From contig CALYBP010000009.1 in assembly GCA_944415425.1 (NCBI GenBank), positions 1 to 42,799 of the forward strand: DNA of 42,799 nt. Reading direction: 5' to 3'. Below the pieces are notes generated by a model. The model made no database searches and had not been told where the DNA came from. It worked only from the letters and a program-made list of their open reading frames with translations. Within the stretch, counting starts at the first letter, position 1. Each line of letters starts with the position of its first letter. Source of the DNA: an uncultured Ruminococcus sp. (lineage in GTDB: Bacteria; Bacillota; Clostridia; Oscillospirales; Acutalibacteraceae). This document shows positions 18,501 through 27,352 of this stretch, in pieces. The position numbers and the translations under genes are program-made.

Positions 18501-18550
18501 TAGTCTTGCACGATATTTAAAACATATTTTACAAAAAAGGAAGGGAAATT

Positions 18551-20722
18551 ATGAAAATTATTAAGCGAAACGGCTCGGAAGAGGATTTTAAAATTGAAAA
18601 AATCATTAACGCGATAAAAAAGGCTAACAATTCATCGGAAAATCCTTTTCTGACAGAAGAACAGATTATTGACATAGCAGATTATATAGAATACAGATGC
18701 AACAAAATAAAAAGAGCGGTTTCCGTCGAGGAAATACAGGATATGGTTGAAGACCAGCTTATGGCCAAGGGCGCTTTTGAACTTGCCCGCCGTTATGTAA
18801 GATACCGCTATAACCGCTCGCTTGTGCGCAAGGCGAATACTACCGATAACAGAATTCTTTCTCTTATCGAGTGCAACAACGAAGAGGTTAAACAGGAAAA
18901 CTCAAATAAAAATCCGACGGTCAACAGCGTCCAGCGTGACTATATGGCAGGCGAGGTAAGCCGTGACCTCACAAGGAGAATGCTTTTGCCTCCCGATATT
19001 GTAGAGGCTGACAAGCAGGGACTTATTCACTTCCACGATTCTGATTATTTTGCTCAGCATATGCACAACTGCGACCTCGTTGACCTTGAGGATATGCTTC
19101 AGAACGGAACGGTTATCAGCGACACACTCATTGAAAAGCCGCACAGCTTTTCAACCGCCTGTAACATCGCTACTCAAATTATAGCACAGGTTGCAAGCAA
19201 TCAGTACGGCGGTCAGAGCATAAGCCTTACTCACCTCGCCCCGTTTGTCCAGATTTCAAGAGAGAAAATCCGCAAGGAAACTCTTGCAGAGATTGAAGCT
19301 CTCGGTTGTGAGGTAAGCGAAGAAAAAATCAACGAAATTGTTGAAAACAGACTTCGCAAAGAGGTTAACAAGGGCGTCCAGACTATTCAGTATCAGGTTG
19401 TTACATTACTCACAACAAACGGTCAGGCTCCTTTTGTAACTGTTTTTATGTACCTTAACGAGGCAAAGAATGAGCAGGAAAAGAAGGATTTGGCGCTTAT
19501 TATCGAGGAAACCCTCAAACAGCGTTACCGCGGCGTCAAGAACGAGGACGGCGTTTGGATTACGCCCGCTTTCCCGAAGCTTATTTATGTTCTTGAAGAG
19601 GACAATATCACGGAAGACAGCAAGTACTGGTACTTAACAGAGCTTGCAGCGAAATGTACGGCAAAGAGAATGGTTCCCGACTACATTTCCGAAAAGGTTA
19701 TGCTTCAAAACAAGATTGATAAAAACGGCAACGGCAACTGCTACACCTGCATGGGATGCCGCAGCTTCCTTACACCTTATGTTGATGAAAACGGCAAGCC
19801 TAAGTATTACGGAAGATTTAATCAAGGCGTTGTTACGGTAAATCTTGTTGATATCGGCTTGAGCGCAAACAGGGATATGGAGAAGTTCTGGAAGATATTT
19901 GACGAGCGAATGGAGCTTTGCCACCGCGCGCTTCAGTGCCGCCATGAAAGACTGACCGGAACGCTTTCGGACGCAGCGCCTATTCTTTGGCAGTACGGAG
20001 CTCTTGCAAGACTTAAAAAGGGAGAAACCATAGATAAGCTCTTGCACGGCGGATATTCTACTATTTCTCTCGGCTATGCGGGCCTTTGGGAATGCGTATA
20101 CAGCCTTATCGGCAAAAAGCTCACTGAGACTGAGGGCAAGGAACTCGGTTTGGAGATTATGCAGAAACTCAACGATTATTGCGCAAAGTGGAAAAAAGAG
20201 GAAAACATAGATTACAGCATTTACGGCACGCCGCTTGAAAGTACGACATATAAGTTTGCAAAGTGTCTGCAAAAGCGTTTCGGAATCATCAAAGGCGTTA
20301 CCGACAAGAATTATATCACAAACAGCTATCATGTTCATGTTTCCGAGAAAATCAATGCTTTTGACAAGCTGAAGCTTGAATCGGAGTTCCAGGCATTGTC
20401 GCCCGGCGGCGCAATAAGCTATGTCGAGGTGCCGAATATGCAGGACAATATTCCCGCTGTTTTGCAGGTAATAAAATTCATCTACGACAATATTATGTAC
20501 GCTGAGCTCAATACAAAGAGTGATTATTGTCAGGAGTGCGGCTATGACGGTGAAATAGGCATAGTTGAAGAGGACGGAAAGCTTATTTGGGAGTGCCCGA
20601 AGTGTCATAACCGTGACCAGGATAAGATGAATGTAGCGAGAAGAACCTGCGGCTATATCGGAACACAGTTCTGGAATCAGGGAAGAACACAGGAAATCAA
20701 GGAAAGGGTGCTTCATCTCTGA
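18551..20722 (+). CDS. nrdD: Anaerobic ribonucleoside-triphosphate reductase
   Basis: Class III reductase that makes deoxyribonucleotides from ribonucleoside triphosphates without oxygen, using a glycyl radical. The 723 residues are the normal length. An ATP-cone (about 1-90, beginning MKIIKRNGSEEDFKIEKI) gives allosteric control; the catalytic barrel follows, with Cys in the CYTCMGC region. Near the C-terminus two CxxC pairs (CQEC and CPKC) form the zinc site, and RRTCGYIG (about 697-704) carries the radical glycine. AAGGAAGGG precedes the ATG. The nrdG start overlaps its stop by one base. It is divergent from the Crp/Fnr-type regulator, with a palindrome between them. Confidence 0.97.
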   Translation: MKIIKRNGSEEDFKIEKIINAIKKANNSSENPFLTEEQIIDIADYIEYRCNKIKRAVSVEEIQDMVEDQLMAKGAFELARRYVRYRYNRSLVRKANTTDNRILSLIECNNEEVKQENSNKNPTVNSVQRDYMAGEVSRDLTRRMLLPPDIVEADKQGLIHFHDSDYFAQHMHNCDLVDLEDMLQNGTVISDTLIEKPHSFSTACNIATQIIAQVASNQYGGQSISLTHLAPFVQISREKIRKETLAEIEALGCEVSEEKINEIVENRLRKEVNKGVQTIQYQVVTLLTTNGQAPFVTVFMYLNEAKNEQEKKDLALIIEETLKQRYRGVKNEDGVWITPAFPKLIYVLEEDNITEDSKYWYLTELAAKCTAKRMVPDYISEKVMLQNKIDKNGNGNCYTCMGCRSFLTPYVDENGKPKYYGRFNQGVVTVNLVDIGLSANRDMEKFWKIFDERMELCHRALQCRHERLTGTLSDAAPILWQYGALARLKKGETIDKLLHGGYSTISLGYAGLWECVYSLIGKKLTETEGKELGLEIMQKLNDYCAKWKKEENIDYSIYGTPLESTTYKFAKCLQKRFGIIKGVTDKNYITNSYHVHVSEKINAFDKLKLESEFQALSPGGAISYVEVPNMQDNIPAVLQVIKFIYDNIMYAELNTKSDYCQECGYDGEIGIVEEDGKLIWECPKCHNRDQDKMNVARRTCGYIGTQFWNQGRTQEIKERVLHL

Positions 20723-21261
20723 TGAATTACGGTGAGATAAAAAACTACGACATCGCAAACGGCGAGGGCGTAAGAGTTTCACTTTTTGTTTCGGGCTGTA
20801 CTCATCACTGTAAAAACTGCTTTAATCCCGAAACATGGAGCTTTGATTACGGCACGGAGTTTACAAAGGAAACAGAAGATTATATAATCGAATGTTTAAA
20901 ACCCGATTATATTGACGGATTATCGCTGCTCGGAGGTGAGCCGTTTGAACCTCAGAATCAAGCCGTTTTGCTTCCGCTTTTACGCAGAGTGAGGGCAGAG
21001 CTGCCGAATAAAAACATTTGGTGCTATACGGGTTATATCTTTGATAAAGAGCTTTTAAACGACAGCCGTGCGAGGTGCGAGTATACGGACGAGATGCTTT
21101 CCTTGATTGATGTGCTCGTTGACGGAGAGTTTGTTCAGGATTTATATGATATAAGCCTGTCGTTCCGTGGTTCGTCAAATCAGAGAATCATTGATGTAAA
21201 AAGCTCTTTGGAAAACGGCAGCGTGAAATTTCACAGACTTATGAGCGAACACATAATTTAA
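20722..21261 (+). CDS. nrdG: Anaerobic ribonucleotide reductase activating enzyme
   Basis: Radical SAM activase that installs the glycyl radical on NrdD. The 179-residue protein has the cluster motif CTHHCKNC (CxxxCxxC, about 26-33), followed by the SAM-binding GGEPF in LSLLGGEPFEPQN. The start at 20722 overlaps the nrdD stop as TGATG, giving translational coupling; no strong separate ribosome site is present. Confidence 0.96.
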   Translation: MNYGEIKNYDIANGEGVRVSLFVSGCTHHCKNCFNPETWSFDYGTEFTKETEDYIIECLKPDYIDGLSLLGGEPFEPQNQAVLLPLLRRVRAELPNKNIWCYTGYIFDKELLNDSRARCEYTDEMLSLIDVLVDGEFVQDLYDISLSFRGSSNQRIIDVKSSLENGSVKFHRLMSEHII

Positions 21262-21275
21262 AGCTTTTATCGGTA

Positions 21276-21309
21276 AACAGGAATTGTCTTTACGGCACTT
21301 CCTGTTTTT
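21276..21309 (+). terminator. Terminator of nrdDG
   Basis: AACAGGAA (21276-21283) pairs perfectly with TTCCTGTT (21299-21306), followed by TTTA. The loop is 15 bases. It runs directly into the repeat element that follows. Confidence 0.7.
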
Positions 21310-21444
21310 ACTTTATAGGCAACTGCCCGAATTGCGTGTTAGGGCACTAGATTTTTACTTTACAGGAAACTGCTTAAAACTGTCGGGCAAAGAAGATTTG
21401 ACAATATCAATCTGTCTGCCCGAATTGCGTGTCGGGGCACTCGA
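21305..21444. repeat. Structured intergenic repeat element, copy 1
   Basis: Two units whose shared core contains CTGCCCGAATTGCGTGT, ending at 21351 and 21444. The second (21383-21444) is a full 62-base unit: TCGGGCA at its left pairs with TGCCCGA to form a long hairpin, and GTGTC/GGCAC forms a second. The first keeps only its right half. A 22-base direct repeat (starting 21305 and 21352, period 47, two mismatches) is also present. A related pair lies at 38740-38896. Together with the nrdDG terminator, the trkA promoter and a leader hairpin, this accounts for the 358-base gap 21262-21619. Confidence 0.75.
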
Positions 21445-21517
21445 CCTATAAACGAATAACAAAATGGGATAATATCTCACGGTAAAGTGAAAATATAAAA
21501 AAATTTTAGCATATGTA

Positions 21518-21546
21518 TTGATTTTCGGTATAAGTTGGTGTATTAT
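21518..21546 (+). promoter_or_regulatory. Promoter for trkA-trkH
   Basis: TTGATT (21518-21523) and TATTAT (21541-21546) with a 17-base spacer, giving a leader of about 67 bases that contains the hairpin at 21561-21592. Confidence 0.6.
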
Positions 21547-21560
21547 GTCCTTAAATGATT

Positions 21561-21592
21561 TTACGGGAAATAAAATAGATTATTTCCCGTAA
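21561..21592 (+). promoter_or_regulatory. Perfect hairpin in the trkA leader
   Basis: TTACGGGAAATA (21561-21572) pairs perfectly with TATTTCCCGTAA (21581-21592) around an 8-base loop. It lies between the promoter and the ribosome site. No U-run follows, so it is not a standard terminator. It could be an operator, an mRNA-stabilising stem or a regulatory leader; it is too short for a known c-di-AMP riboswitch. Confidence 0.65.
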
Positions 21593-21619
21593 TTCTTCGT
21601 TTAATGAGAGAGGAATTAT

Positions 21620-22978
21620 ATGAAGATTATAATAGTTGGTTGCGGAAAAGTCGGAACATCAATAGCAAATGAGCTTAATTCAGAGGGACATGAAATTGTT
21701 GTTGTCGACATAGACCATGCCGCCGTAACAAGACTTTCTGAATCCATAGATGTAATGGGTATTGAGGGCAACGGCGCCACATATGAGATATTGTCTGAGG
21801 CGGGAGCTGAAAGTGCCGATCTCGTGATTGCGGCGGCGGCAAGAGATGAAATCAATCTTTATACCTGTCTTATGGCTAAGGCAGCAGGTGTAAAGCACAC
21901 CATCGCAAGAGTAAGAAATCCTGAATATACAAGCGATTTATACAGGGTTAAGGAGCAGCTGGGTTTGTCAATGGCAATTAACCCCGAACTTACCGCGGCC
22001 GTTGAAATCAGCAGATTGCTGAGATTTTCGGGAGCGCTTGAAATCGACGCTTTTGCAAAGGGAATTGTTGAACTTATTAAGGTGGAGGTTCCGGCTGATT
22101 CTCTTATAAGCAACCGAAAAATAAGCGATATAGATATATTAAAGGGCAAGGTGCGAATTTGCTCGGTTGAGCGTGAGGGCGAGGTTTATATACCTAACGG
22201 TGATTTTGTGATACACAGCGGGGACAAGATATCCGTTGCGGCAAAGCCCGAAATAGCCGCCAAATTCTTTAAAAAAATTAATGTATCAATCGGCAGATGC
22301 CGTGATGTTATACTTCTCGGCGGAGGAAAAATATCATATTACCTTGCGTTAAAGCTTATTAAATCGGGAATCAATGTTAAAATAATCGAGAAAAATCCCG
22401 CAAGATGCGAGGTGCTCTCGGAGCTTTTGCCCGAAGCGGTAATAATTCAGGGCGACTGTATGGATCAGGATCTGCTCTTGAGCGAGGGTATAGAGCACGT
22501 TGACGGCGTTGCGGCGCTTATGGATTACGATGAGGAAAATATACTTATTTCAATGTATTTAAAGGGCGCGTCAAGGGCAAGGGTTATTACAAAGGTAAAC
22601 AATGTTTCGTTTGATTCCATACTGTCAAATCTGGATTTTGAGCATATTATTCACCCTAAAAGCATAACTGGCGAATATATCGCAAGGTATATAAGGGCAA
22701 TGCAAAATTCACTCGGCAGTAATGTTGAAACCCTGTACAGATTAAACGACGGCAAAACTGAGGCTCTTGAATTCAGGGTAAGTAAAACCGCAAAGGTTTG
22801 TGCTTTTCCGATTCAGCAGCTTGATTTACTCGATAATCTCCAGATAATATGTATAAATCGAAAAGGAAAAATAATCATTCCTCAGGGCAGTGATGTGATA
22901 ATGCCAAACGATACGGTCATTATACTGACAAAGCACAAGGGACTTAGCGATCTTGACGATATTTTAAAAAAGCATTGA
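21620..22978 (+). CDS. trkA: Trk potassium uptake system regulatory protein
   Basis: A 452-residue cytoplasmic subunit that binds nucleotide and gates TrkH. It has two tandem RCK units: the first opens with a Rossmann site GCGKVGTSIANEL (about 7-19) and ends in a TrkA-C domain (about 135-215), the second opens near DVILLGGGKISYYLALKL (about 230) and has its own TrkA-C domain. This is the normal length for full TrkA. AGAGAGGA precedes the ATG. trkH starts 13 bases after the stop, forming a two-gene operon. Confidence 0.95.
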   Translation: MKIIIVGCGKVGTSIANELNSEGHEIVVVDIDHAAVTRLSESIDVMGIEGNGATYEILSEAGAESADLVIAAAARDEINLYTCLMAKAAGVKHTIARVRNPEYTSDLYRVKEQLGLSMAINPELTAAVEISRLLRFSGALEIDAFAKGIVELIKVEVPADSLISNRKISDIDILKGKVRICSVEREGEVYIPNGDFVIHSGDKISVAAKPEIAAKFFKKINVSIGRCRDVILLGGGKISYYLALKLIKSGINVKIIEKNPARCEVLSELLPEAVIIQGDCMDQDLLLSEGIEHVDGVAALMDYDEENILISMYLKGASRARVITKVNNVSFDSILSNLDFEHIIHPKSITGEYIARYIRAMQNSLGSNVETLYRLNDGKTEALEFRVSKTAKVCAFPIQQLDLLDNLQIICINRKGKIIIPQGSDVIMPNDTVIILTKHKGLSDLDDILKKH

Positions 22979-22991
22979 GGGTAGTTTATAA

Positions 22992-24440
22992 ATGAATAAA
23001 CGCATTATTTTATATATACTTGGCTGGGTGCTGATAATTGAGGGAGCAGCCATGCAAATTGCTACGGTCACTTCGCTGATTTACAAGGAACATGAGGGAA
23101 TGTACTTTGTCATTATCGGCTGCGTTAGTGCCGCTTTGGGTTTAATGGCTATAAAAATAAAAAAGCCCGCCAAAATGATACTCTACCAAAAAGCAGGCTT
23201 TGCGGCTACGGCACTTAGCTGGATACTGATGTCGGTTGTCGGCAGCCTTCCGTTTTTTATAAGCGGAGAAATTCCCTCGTTTATAGACGCTTTTTTTGAG
23301 ACTGTTTCGGGCTTTACAACCACAGGTTCGTCAATTCTTACCGATGTTGAGGGATTGAGCAATTGTATGCTTATTTGGAGAAGCTTTCTCAACTGGTTGG
23401 GCGGAATGGGCGTTATTGTGTTTTTGCTTGCAATAATACCAAAGCTTGGCGGACAGCAAAACATTTTTCTTATGAAGGCAGAAAGCCCCGGACCTATTGT
23501 CGGCAAGGCTGTTCCTCATATGAGAAGCTATGCTGCACTTTTGTACGGCATTTACATCGGTCTTACCGCTCTGCAGATCATACTTTTGCTGTGCGGGGGA
23601 ATGGGACTTTTCGACGCACTGAACACAAGCTTTGCAACGGCGGGAACGGGCGGATTCGGAATCCACAACAGCAATATTGCGGCTTACGACAGCTATTATC
23701 TGCAAACTGTAATCGCTGTTTTTATGCTTCTCTTCAGCTTTAACTTTACTTTTTATATCCTTTTGCTTGCAAGAAAATTTAAGCAGGCGTTCAAAATGGA
23801 GGAGCTTTGGGTTTATATTTGCATTGTTGCGGCTTCAGTGATTTTGATTACCGTAAACATCAGCTCTATTTACCCGACATTGTATGATTCGTTCCATCAA
23901 AGCTTCTTCTATGTTTCATCAATTATTTCGACGACTGGTTTCGGAATAGGCGATGTTAATCACTGGCCGGAATTCTCAAAGGCCGTAATAATCGTCATCA
24001 CATTTATCGGAGCGATGGCGGGAAGTACGGGCGGCGGATTTAAGGTTTCGAGAATTATTTTGCTCTTAAAGGAAGCCAAAAAAGAATTTTCTCTGCTTGT
24101 TCATCCCAGAAATGTTAAAACCGTTAAAATGGACGGCAAGGCGATTGAGCATACAGTAATGCGAAACACCTCGATGTTCCTTGTAGTATATATCGGAATT
24201 TTTGTATTGAGCTTTATGGTTGTTTCGCTTGAAAACAAAGATTTCTTAACTTGCTTTACAAGTGTTGCGGCTAACCTTAATAATACGGGTCCCGGTCTCG
24301 GTGAAGTAGGTCCCGTGGGAAACTACTCTGATTTTAGCATATTGTCAAAGAGCGTACTGATTTTTGATATGCTTGCAGGACGACTTGAACTGTTCCCGCT
24401 GCTTCTTTTGTTCTCACCGTCGGCATGGAAAAAAACATAA
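22992..24440 (+). CDS. trkH: Trk potassium uptake system membrane subunit
   Basis: A 482-residue membrane channel for potassium. The four pore-loop selectivity-filter regions are visible: TTTGSS, GTGGFG, STTGFGIG and NNTGPGLG, each with its conserved Gly, between paired membrane segments. The length is normal for TrkH/KtrB-type proteins. GAGGGTAG precedes the start. It acts with TrkA encoded just upstream. Confidence 0.95.
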   Translation: MNKRIILYILGWVLIIEGAAMQIATVTSLIYKEHEGMYFVIIGCVSAALGLMAIKIKKPAKMILYQKAGFAATALSWILMSVVGSLPFFISGEIPSFIDAFFETVSGFTTTGSSILTDVEGLSNCMLIWRSFLNWLGGMGVIVFLLAIIPKLGGQQNIFLMKAESPGPIVGKAVPHMRSYAALLYGIYIGLTALQIILLLCGGMGLFDALNTSFATAGTGGFGIHNSNIAAYDSYYLQTVIAVFMLLFSFNFTFYILLLARKFKQAFKMEELWVYICIVAASVILITVNISSIYPTLYDSFHQSFFYVSSIISTTGFGIGDVNHWPEFSKAVIIVITFIGAMAGSTGGGFKVSRIILLLKEAKKEFSLLVHPRNVKTVKMDGKAIEHTVMRNTSMFLVVYIGIFVLSFMVVSLENKDFLTCFTSVAANLNNTGPGLGEVGPVGNYSDFSILSKSVLIFDMLAGRLELFPLLLLFSPSAWKKT

Positions 24441-24452
24441 TTTTATTTTTTA

Positions 24453-24482
24453 TTAAGAGCACGGTGAATTCGTGCTCTTATT
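24453..24482 (+). terminator. Terminator of trkAH
   Basis: TAAGAGCACG and CGTGCTCTTA form a perfect 10-base-pair stem around a 7-base loop, followed by TTATTT. The rest of the gap to 24713 is AT-rich and shows only the promoter at 24652. Confidence 0.8.
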
Positions 24483-24651
24483 ATTTGCGTATCTTATTCG
24501 GATTTTGTTTAAGCAGAATCAGCTTAAAATAAAAATACAAATTTGCGGTTCGTTTTACATGCTCAATTTTGCCGTTTTTAGGGCTTTGTGTCGAGCGTAA
24601 AATATACTTAAAAATGATTGAAATTTATTTTTGTTTTATAGCTTTTTATTA

Positions 24652-24680
24652 TTGACTAAGCAATATTAATAAGATAGAAT
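24652..24680 (+). promoter_or_regulatory. Promoter for the acyltransferase operon
   Basis: TTGACT (24652-24657) and TAGAAT (24675-24680) with a 17-base spacer, about 33 bases before the MBOAT start. Confidence 0.6.
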
Positions 24681-24713
24681 ACTTATTGTATATTACTTTT
24701 GGGAGGACTGTTT

Positions 24714-26108
24714 TTGGTATTTTCAAGCCTCGTGTTTTTGTTTGCTTATCTGCCGATAACTCTTTTGGCATATTACCTTGTGCCGAGGCAGGGCAGAAAC
24801 ATATTTCTTTTTATAGTAAATTTGATTTTCTACGGCTGGGGCGAGCCAAAGCTTGTCCTGCTCATGGTTTTTAATATATTTTTTAACTACATCGGAGGTT
24901 ATTTGGTCGACAAATACCGAAGAGATGAAAAAAGGAAAAAGCTTTTTCTTATACTTACCTGCGTGCTTGACATAGGAATACTTGCTGTGTTTAAGTATAC
25001 GGGAATGATTACGGAAACGCTGAATATGCTCCCGTTTTTGAATATTCCCGAGCTCCAAATCAGCCTGCCCATAGGAATAAGTTTTTACACTTTCCAGACT
25101 ATGAGCTATGTTATTGATGTTTACCGTGATGACGCGCCCGTTTCAAAGAGCTTTGTAAACTTCGGCACATATGTTGCCTTGTTTCCTCAGTTGATAGCAG
25201 GTCCTATCGTCCGTTACCGAGACGTGGCTTATCAGCTTACCCATCGCCGTGAAACGCTTGAGCAGTTTACAAGGGGCGTTTTGCTGTTTATGGTGGGACT
25301 GGGAAAAAAGGTGCTTATTGCAAATCAGATGGGAACGCTGACGAGTGCGATTTTTGCAACAACCGATGAAAACGGCGTAGTCGGAACATGGGCAGGAATT
25401 ATCGCCTATACATTTCAGATCTATTTTGATTTCTCGGGTTACTCCGATATGGCGTGCGGACTCGGCAATATGCTCGGTTTTGAGTTTTTAAAGAACTTTA
25501 ATTATCCTTACATCGCAAAGTCGATTACGGATTTTTGGAGAAGATGGCACATATCGCTTTCCACATGGTTTAAGGAGTATGTTTATATTCCTCTCGGAGG
25601 CAACCGCAAGGGTGTAAAACGACAGATAATAAATTTGCTTTTGGTGTGGGGCCTTACGGGACTTTGGCACGGCGCGGCGTATAATTTTATTTTATGGGGA
25701 CTTTATTACGGACTGCTGCTGATTCTTGAAAAATTTGTGCTAAAGCGTTTTCTTGAAAAACTGCCGTCGTTTGTTCAGCACCTGTATACATTGTTTATAG
25801 TTATGATAGGCTGGGGACTCTTCTACTTTACCGATATGACGCAGCTCGGAGAATTTTTAGTTGATTTATTTAATTTCGGAAACGGAATATGCGGTGAACA
25901 GGCGTTTAATCTGATTTTAAATTATCTGCCGCTTCTTATAGTGGCCGCTGTTGCAAGCACGCCGATAGCCGCAAAACTTTACGGTAAAGTATCTTCGTCA
26001 AAATATATTTGGATTCCGGAAACATTGTTTTGCGCTGTTGTGCTGTTAATCAGCACGGCAAGTCTTGTTGACCAAAGCTATAACCCGTTTTTGTATTTCA
26101 GGTTTTAA
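24714..26108 (+). CDS. MBOAT family O-acyltransferase, AlgI-like
   Basis: A membrane-bound acyltransferase of 464 residues like AlgI, PatA and DltB, thought to pass an acetyl group across the membrane for O-acetylation of a cell-surface or exported polysaccharide. The TTG start at 24714 is chosen because GGGAGG lies seven bases upstream and the protein then begins MVFSSLVFLFAYLP, the usual AlgI opening. The MBOAT signature is clear: FWRRWHISLSTWFKEY and, further on, GLWHGAAYNFILWG with the catalytic His. About ten membrane segments are visible. The next gene, 33 bases downstream, encodes the extracellular partner. The acceptor polymer is unknown. Confidence 0.9.
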   Translation: MVFSSLVFLFAYLPITLLAYYLVPRQGRNIFLFIVNLIFYGWGEPKLVLLMVFNIFFNYIGGYLVDKYRRDEKRKKLFLILTCVLDIGILAVFKYTGMITETLNMLPFLNIPELQISLPIGISFYTFQTMSYVIDVYRDDAPVSKSFVNFGTYVALFPQLIAGPIVRYRDVAYQLTHRRETLEQFTRGVLLFMVGLGKKVLIANQMGTLTSAIFATTDENGVVGTWAGIIAYTFQIYFDFSGYSDMACGLGNMLGFEFLKNFNYPYIAKSITDFWRRWHISLSTWFKEYVYIPLGGNRKGVKRQIINLLLVWGLTGLWHGAAYNFILWGLYYGLLLILEKFVLKRFLEKLPSFVQHLYTLFIVMIGWGLFYFTDMTQLGEFLVDLFNFGNGICGEQAFNLILNYLPLLIVAAVASTPIAAKLYGKVSSSKYIWIPETLFCAVVLLISTASLVDQSYNPFLYFRF

Positions 26109-26141
26109 ATTACAGATTTTGTTTTTTAAAGGAGCAAAAAT

Positions 26142-27299
26142 ATGCGTTTTAAGGATAACAACGGCAAGCATACAAAATATATGCCTGCGTTTGTCTTTTT
26201 GATATTTATATTCGGAATGGCCGTCTGGTTTTTGCTTAATCCCAAGTCTGAATACAGCTCGGCAGAGAAGCGTTATTTAAGTGGGTTTCCCAAGGTTTCG
26301 GCGGAAAACGTACTCAACGGAAAATTCGGCACGGAATTTGAAAGTTATTTTGCCGATCAGTTCCCGTCAAGAACCTTTTGGGTGGGCGTCAACGCCTATT
26401 ATAACCTTGAAATCGGAAACAACGGCGCAAACGGAGTGTATAACTGTAAAAACGGATATTTAATAAACAAGCCTGTTTCCACGGACAACCAGATAAATAA
26501 AAATGTTAAAGCGATAGTAGATTTTAAAAATTCCGTAAATACCCCTGTAACAGCTATGTTTGTGCCGTCCACAGGATATATTGCACAAGATGTTTTGCCG
26601 ACGGTTCATAATAAATATGACGATGACGAATATTTTGAAAACGCGTCAAAGATTTTTTCCGAAAACGGAATAGACTTTGTTGATTTGCGTCAGACATTTA
26701 AGGATGCGTATAAAGGCGGAAGTCAGCTATATTACAAAACCGATCATCATTGGACCACCCTCGGAGCGTACACGGCGTATAGTGAGCTTTGCAGACAGCT
26801 TGATATTGCGCCTGCGCCGAAGAATAAATTTCAAGTTGAAATCTACGGCGGCTTTTACGGTACAACCTACTCTACGAGCGGGTTTTGGTTTACACAGCCT
26901 GATAACATTGAAGTCTGGAACAATCCCGAAAATACCGACAAAAATGTGAAAGTAAAAATTACGGAGGGTAAAAACACCGAAGAATACGGCTCAATGTATT
27001 TTTATAATCATCTAAAGGAAGATGACAAATACCCCGTGTTTATCGACGGGAATCACGCGCTTACCGAAATTACAAATTCAAAAGCAGACGGAGGCACTAT
27101 TTTGCTTGTAAAGGACAGTTTTTCTCACAGCCTTGTGCCTTTCCTGGCGGAAAATTACAGCAAAATAATTCTTGTAGATATGCGATACTACAAGTCGGGA
27201 GTGGCTCAGATAGTAAAAGAAGAAAATCCGGAGCGGATACTTTTCCTTTACGGCATAGACAATCTTGCAACCGATACCGACCTTGTATGGATAAACTGA
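26142..27299 (+). CDS. DHHW family protein, AlgJ/AlgX-like acetylation partner
   Basis: A 385-residue protein with one N-terminal membrane anchor (about 12-30) and an extracellular SGNH-like domain. The signature YKTDHHWTTLGAYTAY, with its Asp-His-His-Trp, is at about residues 196-211, and a later LLVKDSFSHSLVPFL supplies the Ser of the second block. These proteins work with an MBOAT acyltransferase to place acetyl groups on a polysaccharide outside the membrane. AAAGGAG precedes the ATG. It forms an operon with the MBOAT gene and ends at a strong shared terminator. Confidence 0.85.
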   Translation: MRFKDNNGKHTKYMPAFVFLIFIFGMAVWFLLNPKSEYSSAEKRYLSGFPKVSAENVLNGKFGTEFESYFADQFPSRTFWVGVNAYYNLEIGNNGANGVYNCKNGYLINKPVSTDNQINKNVKAIVDFKNSVNTPVTAMFVPSTGYIAQDVLPTVHNKYDDDEYFENASKIFSENGIDFVDLRQTFKDAYKGGSQLYYKTDHHWTTLGAYTAYSELCRQLDIAPAPKNKFQVEIYGGFYGTTYSTSGFWFTQPDNIEVWNNPENTDKNVKVKITEGKNTEEYGSMYFYNHLKEDDKYPVFIDGNHALTEITNSKADGGTILLVKDSFSHSLVPFLAENYSKIILVDMRYYKSGVAQIVKEENPERILFLYGIDNLATDTDLVWIN

Positions 27300-27305
27300 A
27301 TACGA

Positions 27306-27338
27306 AAAACCGCAGGTTTTTATGCCTGCGGTTTTATT
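27306..27338. terminator. Bidirectional terminator
   Basis: AAAACCGCAGG (27306-27316) and CCTGCGGTTTT (27325-27335) form an 11-base-pair stem with T on the right and A on the left. It ends both the acetylation operon (+) and the GH13 gene (-), which converge here. Confidence 0.9.
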
Positions 27339-27352
27339 TGTCTGTATTGTTT

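Noticed and set aside
19634..20782. Long open frame of 382 codons on the - strand opposite nrdD
   Set aside because: It is antisense to a well-conserved nrdD/nrdG region, has no ribosome site or family motif, and its composition is that of a reversed coding strand.
21305..21444. CRISPR-like array
   Set aside because: Only two imperfect units with a spacer that is itself similar to the one at 38802-38834; no cas genes. Reported as a structured repeat instead.
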